Origin: Pseudomonas sp. MTM4
Lineage (GTDB): Bacteria > Pseudomonadota > Gammaproteobacteria > Pseudomonadales > Pseudomonadaceae
Direction of reading: 5' to 3'
Length of the DNA stretch: 64,000 nt
Assembly: GCF_019355055.1 (NCBI RefSeq)
Contig: NZ_CP048411.1
Location: 2,383,501-2,447,500, forward strand
Below are positions 61,297 to 64,000 of the stretch, piece by piece. The notes beneath the pieces are model-generated. The model was not told the origin of the DNA and did no database searches. It saw only the letters and a list, made by a program, of their open reading frames with translations. Both the position numbers and the translations under genes were made by a program. Each line of letters opens with the position of its first letter. The stretch's first letter is position 1.

Positions 61297-62266
61297 AGCC
61301 TTCCCGCGGCGCGTAAGCGAAGACATCGGCGCGCATCTGGGTCGCGTCCATCCCCGCCTCTACCAGCGCATCCAGCGTGCCGTAGATCATTGCCGGCGAA
61401 CCGCTGGCATAGACATGCACCGGCTTGAGATCACCGAAGTCCTCGCATACGGCTTCGTGCAGCATGCCGCAACGCCCCTGCCAGCCACAGACGTCACTGA
61501 CCACTTGGTGGAGAAATAGATTGGGCATCTCTCGCCACTCATCCCAGTGGGGTAACTGATAGAAGTCTTCCGGCCGGCGCACGCCCCAGTACAGATGCAC
61601 CGGATGGGCGAAGCCCTCGGCCCGGCAATGTTCGATCAGGCTGTGCATCTGCGCCATTCCGGTTCCGGCCGCGATCAGTACCAGCGGTCCATTCGGGAGC
61701 TCGGCGAGATGCGTATCGCCGAACGGCATCTGCACGCTGACCATCCCTTGGCGCCTGATGAAATCGAGCAAACCGATCGTCGACGGCTCACGTGCCAGCA
61801 CATGCAGTTCCAGTTCACGACCACGCCCCGGCGCAGACGCCAGGGAAAAGGCACTGAACTCGCCGTCTTCGCGCTTCAGCAGCAGGTACTGTCCGGCGTG
61901 ATAGCGCGGCGGCTTGCCTGCAGGCGCGCGGAGCAGCAGCCGGAACACGTCGCCGCCCACGTCCTGGCAACTGATCAGCTGGCAACCGAACGTCCGTACC
62001 GGCAGCTCGCCAGGGGCGAGCACGCCGTCCCATAGCAGGACACAATCCTCTTCAGGCTCGGCCAGACAGGCGAAAACCTCGCCATGATCCTGACTTACAC
62101 CACGCTGGCGCACCCGACCATTGACCAGCAAGGCCGCGCAGACCAGACAGTTACCGTTGCGACAGGCCTGCGGGCAGTCGTAGCCCAGGCGCCGGGCAGC
62201 GTCGAGTATCAGCTCGCCCCGCTGGACTTCAAGCACGGCCCCAGAGGGTTGTAGCGTAACTTTCAT
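61295..62266 (-). CDS. 2Fe-2S ferredoxin/FAD/NAD(P) reductase
   Basis: The 323-residue protein joins a plant-type ferredoxin domain (CRNGNCLVC with a fourth cysteine in FACLAE) to a ferredoxin-NADP-reductase module: FSLASAP for FAD, AAGTGMAQMHSLIEH for NAD(P) and a C-terminal YASGSPAMIY. This resembles CDP-6-deoxy-glucoseen reductase (AscD/Fre-like) proteins. It is next to ubiD, as in other pseudomonads; a role as electron donor in ubiquinone or prenyl-FMN chemistry is only a suggestion. Confidence 0.82.
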   Translation of the reverse strand: MKVTLQPSGAVLEVQRGELILDAARRLGYDCPQACRNGNCLVCAALLVNGRVRQRGVSQDHGEVFACLAEPEEDCVLLWDGVLAPGELPVRTFGCQLISCQDVGGDVFRLLLRAPAGKPPRYHAGQYLLLKREDGEFSAFSLASAPGRGRELELHVLAREPSTIGLLDFIRRQGMVSVQMPFGDTHLAELPNGPLVLIAAGTGMAQMHSLIEHCRAEGFAHPVHLYWGVRRPEDFYQLPHWDEWREMPNLFLHQVVSDVCGWQGRCGMLHEAVCEDFGDLKPVHVYASGSPAMIYGTLDALVEAGMDATQMRADVFAYAPREG

Positions 62267-62300
62267 CTATGCAAAAACCTGAAATAACGACTACGGATCA

Positions 62301-63767
62301 TCAGTCGATGCCCAGCTCAGCCCAGAGTTCGTCGACCCGGCGTTTGACCGCCTCATCCTGAACGATGGCGCGACCCCACTCGCGGCTGGTCTCGCCCGGC
62401 CACTTGTGCGTGGCGTCGAGCCCCATCTTGCTGCCGAGGCCGGATACCGGAGAGGCAAAATCAAGGTAATCGATGGGCGTGTTCTCGATCATCACCGTAT
62501 CGCGCTTGGGGTCCATGCGTGTGGTGATCGCCCAGATCACATCGTTCCAGTCGCGAGCATCGATGTCGTCGTCGGTAACGATGACGAACTTGGTGTACAT
62601 GAACTGGCGCAGGAAGCTCCACACGCCAAGCATCACCCGCTTGGCATGGCCGGGGTACTGCTTCTTCATGGTCACCACCGCCATGCGGTAGGAACAACCT
62701 TCAGGCGGCAGGTAGAAATCGGTGATTTCCGGGAACTGCTTCTGCAGGATCGGCACGAAGACTTCGTTGAGCGCCACGCCAAGGATCGCCGGCTCGTCCG
62801 GCGGGCGGCCGGTGTAGGTGCTGTGGTAGATCGCATCGCGGCGCTTGGTGATGCGCTCGATGGTGAACACGGGGAAGCGATCCACTTCGTTGTAATAGCC
62901 GGTGTGGTCGCCGTAGGGCCCTTCGTCGGCCATCTCGCCGGGATAGATATGCCCTTCGAGAATGATTTCGGCACCGGCCGGGACCTGCAAATCGCTGCCG
63001 CGGCATTTCACCAGCTCGGTGCGGCTGCCGCGCAACAGGCCGGCAAAGGCGTATTCGGAGAGCGAATCGGGTACCGGCGTAACGGCGCCAAGAATGGTGG
63101 CCGGGTCTGCGCCAAGTGCCACCGCGACCGGGTACGGTCGATCGGGATACTTCTCGCACCACTCACGGTAATCCAGCGCACCACCGCGATGGCTGAGCCA
63201 GCGCATGATGACCTTGTTGCGGCCAATCACCTGCTGACGATAGATACCCAGATTCTGCCGCTCCTTGTTCGGTCCCTTGGTGATGGTCAGGCCCCAAGTA
63301 ATCAGCGGCGCGGCATCGCCCGGCCAACAGGTCTGTACCGGCAGCGCCGAAAGATCGACGTCCTCACCTTCTATCACCACTTCCTGGCAGGGCGCATCCT
63401 TGAGCACCTTGGGCGCCATGCTGATGACCTTCTTATAGATCGGCAGCTTGCTCCAGGCATCCTTGAGGCCTTTCGGCGGCTCCGGCTCTTTGAGAAAGGC
63501 CAGCAGCTTGCCGATCTCACGGAGTTCCGAGACTTCCTCGGCGCCCATACCGAGCGCGACGCGTTTGGGTGTGCCGAACAGGTTGCCCAGCACCGGCATG
63601 TCGAAGCCGGTCGGATTTTCGAAAAGCAACGCCGGACCCTGCTTACGCAGAGTGCGGTCACATACTTCAGTCATTTCCAGAACGGGAGAGACGACGGCCG
63701 AAACGCGCTTGAGTTCGCCGCGCTGTTCCAAGCCACTGATAAAGTCGCGCAAATCGCGATACTGCAT
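62301..63767 (-). CDS. ubiD: 4-hydroxy-3-polyprenylbenzoate decarboxylase
   Basis: UbiD decarboxylates the ubiquinone precursor using prenylated FMN made by UbiX. The 488-residue protein starts [20 protein letters not shown] and has [11 protein letters not shown], the prFMN site around [31 protein letters not shown] and the C-terminal [12 protein letters not shown] 63767 fits homologues; five extra codons upstream are possible. Confidence 0.96.
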   Translation of the reverse strand: MQYRDLRDFISGLEQRGELKRVSAVVSPVLEMTEVCDRTLRKQGPALLFENPTGFDMPVLGNLFGTPKRVALGMGAEEVSELREIGKLLAFLKEPEPPKGLKDAWSKLPIYKKVISMAPKVLKDAPCQEVVIEGEDVDLSALPVQTCWPGDAAPLITWGLTITKGPNKERQNLGIYRQQVIGRNKVIMRWLSHRGGALDYREWCEKYPDRPYPVAVALGADPATILGAVTPVPDSLSEYAFAGLLRGSRTELVKCRGSDLQVPAGAEIILEGHIYPGEMADEGPYGDHTGYYNEVDRFPVFTIERITKRRDAIYHSTYTGRPPDEPAILGVALNEVFVPILQKQFPEITDFYLPPEGCSYRMAVVTMKKQYPGHAKRVMLGVWSFLRQFMYTKFVIVTDDDIDARDWNDVIWAITTRMDPKRDTVMIENTPIDYLDFASPVSGLGSKMGLDATHKWPGETSREWGRAIVQDEAVKRRVDELWAELGID

Positions 63768-63852
63768 GCTTGAGCCTCGCATGGGCCGGCAAGTGTCGAG
63801 GCGCAGAGTTTAGCCTTGGCGCGGCCGATTCCAAAACCTGCAGACAGACAAA

Positions 63853-63870
63853 GGCCGGGTTTCCCCGGCC
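63853..63870 (-). terminator. Terminator of rho
   Basis: GGCCGGG (63853-63859) pairs with CCCGGCC (63864-63870); on the minus strand the hairpin is followed by TTTG. It lies 21 bp after the rho stop codon. Confidence 0.7.
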
Positions 63871-63890
63871 TCGGTGGCACGACCAGACGC

Positions 63891-64000
63891 TTACTTGCGC
63901 TTCATCGACATGAAGAATTCATCGTTGGTCTTGGTGTCCTTGAGCTTGTCCAGCAGGAACTCGATGGCGGCGCTTTCATCCATCGGGTGCAGCAGCTTGC
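63891..64000 (-). CDS. rho: Transcription termination factor Rho, C-terminal end only
   Basis: The minus-strand frame ends [16 protein letters not shown] then TAA, preceded by [18 protein letters not shown]. This is the characteristic C terminus of Rho; the rest lies beyond the window. Confidence 0.93.
   Translation of the reverse strand, partial: KLLHPMDESAAIEFLLDKLKDTKTNDEFFMSMKRK

Noticed and set aside
62406..63773. 455-codon frame opposite ubiD
   Set aside because: Antisense shadow; ubiD has full family motifs on the other strand.

Overview
The window is GC-rich chromosomal DNA of a gammaproteobacterium of the Pseudomonadaceae, most likely the Pseudomonas stutzeri (Stutzerimonas) group. 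This rests on recognisable Pseudomonas-type protein sequences and gene orders (cca-folK-folB-plsY-tsaD-rpsU-dnaG-rpoD; pilMNOPQ-aroK-aroB-damX; gltBD-hemE; priA-argS-SPOR; ubiD-rho). It is an inference from remembered families, not from a database search.

Layout. 1-8840 is housekeeping: the end of a SpoVR-family gene, cca, folate genes folB/folK, plsY, tsaD, the macromolecular-synthesis block rpsU-dnaG-rpoD, and a tRNA with a CAU anticodon (probably the isoleucine type). 8840-16749 is a 7.9-kb island in the 3' end of that tRNA, bounded by a 38-bp direct repeat with one mismatch. It carries two hybrid sensor histidine kinases and a chemoreceptor gene broken by a one-base frameshift, but no recognisable integrase. 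After trxC, 17638-34144 is an 18-gene, almost fully overlapping aryl polyene (APE) pigment cluster. It has a type II PKS/FAS-like core (KS, CLF, two ACPs, KR, DHs), a ligase fused to a dehydratase domain, an MIO-type aromatic ammonia-lyase, a predicted flavin-dependent halogenase with an exact WxWxIP motif, acyl- and glycosyltransferases, a LolA-like carrier and an MMPL exporter. The combination predicts a lipid-linked, possibly halogenated polyene started from a phenylpropenoic acid and moved to the outer membrane.

34151-35441 is intergenic-rich: a structured palindromic element, two small genes of unknown function, a perfect 9-copy heptamer tandem repeat, and degenerate relatives of that heptamer that recur in other intergenic gaps. 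35441-51022, all on the minus strand, holds hemE, gltD, gltB, a damX-like gene, aroB, aroK and the type IV pilus alignment/secretin genes pilQPONM, with ponA/mrcA divergent from pilM. 53741-64000 holds a bidirectional terminator, maeB, a secreted nuclease, rpmE, priA, argS, an FtsN-like SPOR protein, a 2Fe-2S flavin reductase, ubiD and the 3' end of rho.

How it fits together: most of the window is core metabolism and replication/translation machinery. The two accessory parts are the tRNA island (signal sensing) and the APE cluster (envelope pigment). The APE cluster sits between blocks that, to my recollection, are far apart in P. aeruginosa, as is the argS/ubiD junction at about 61.3 kb.
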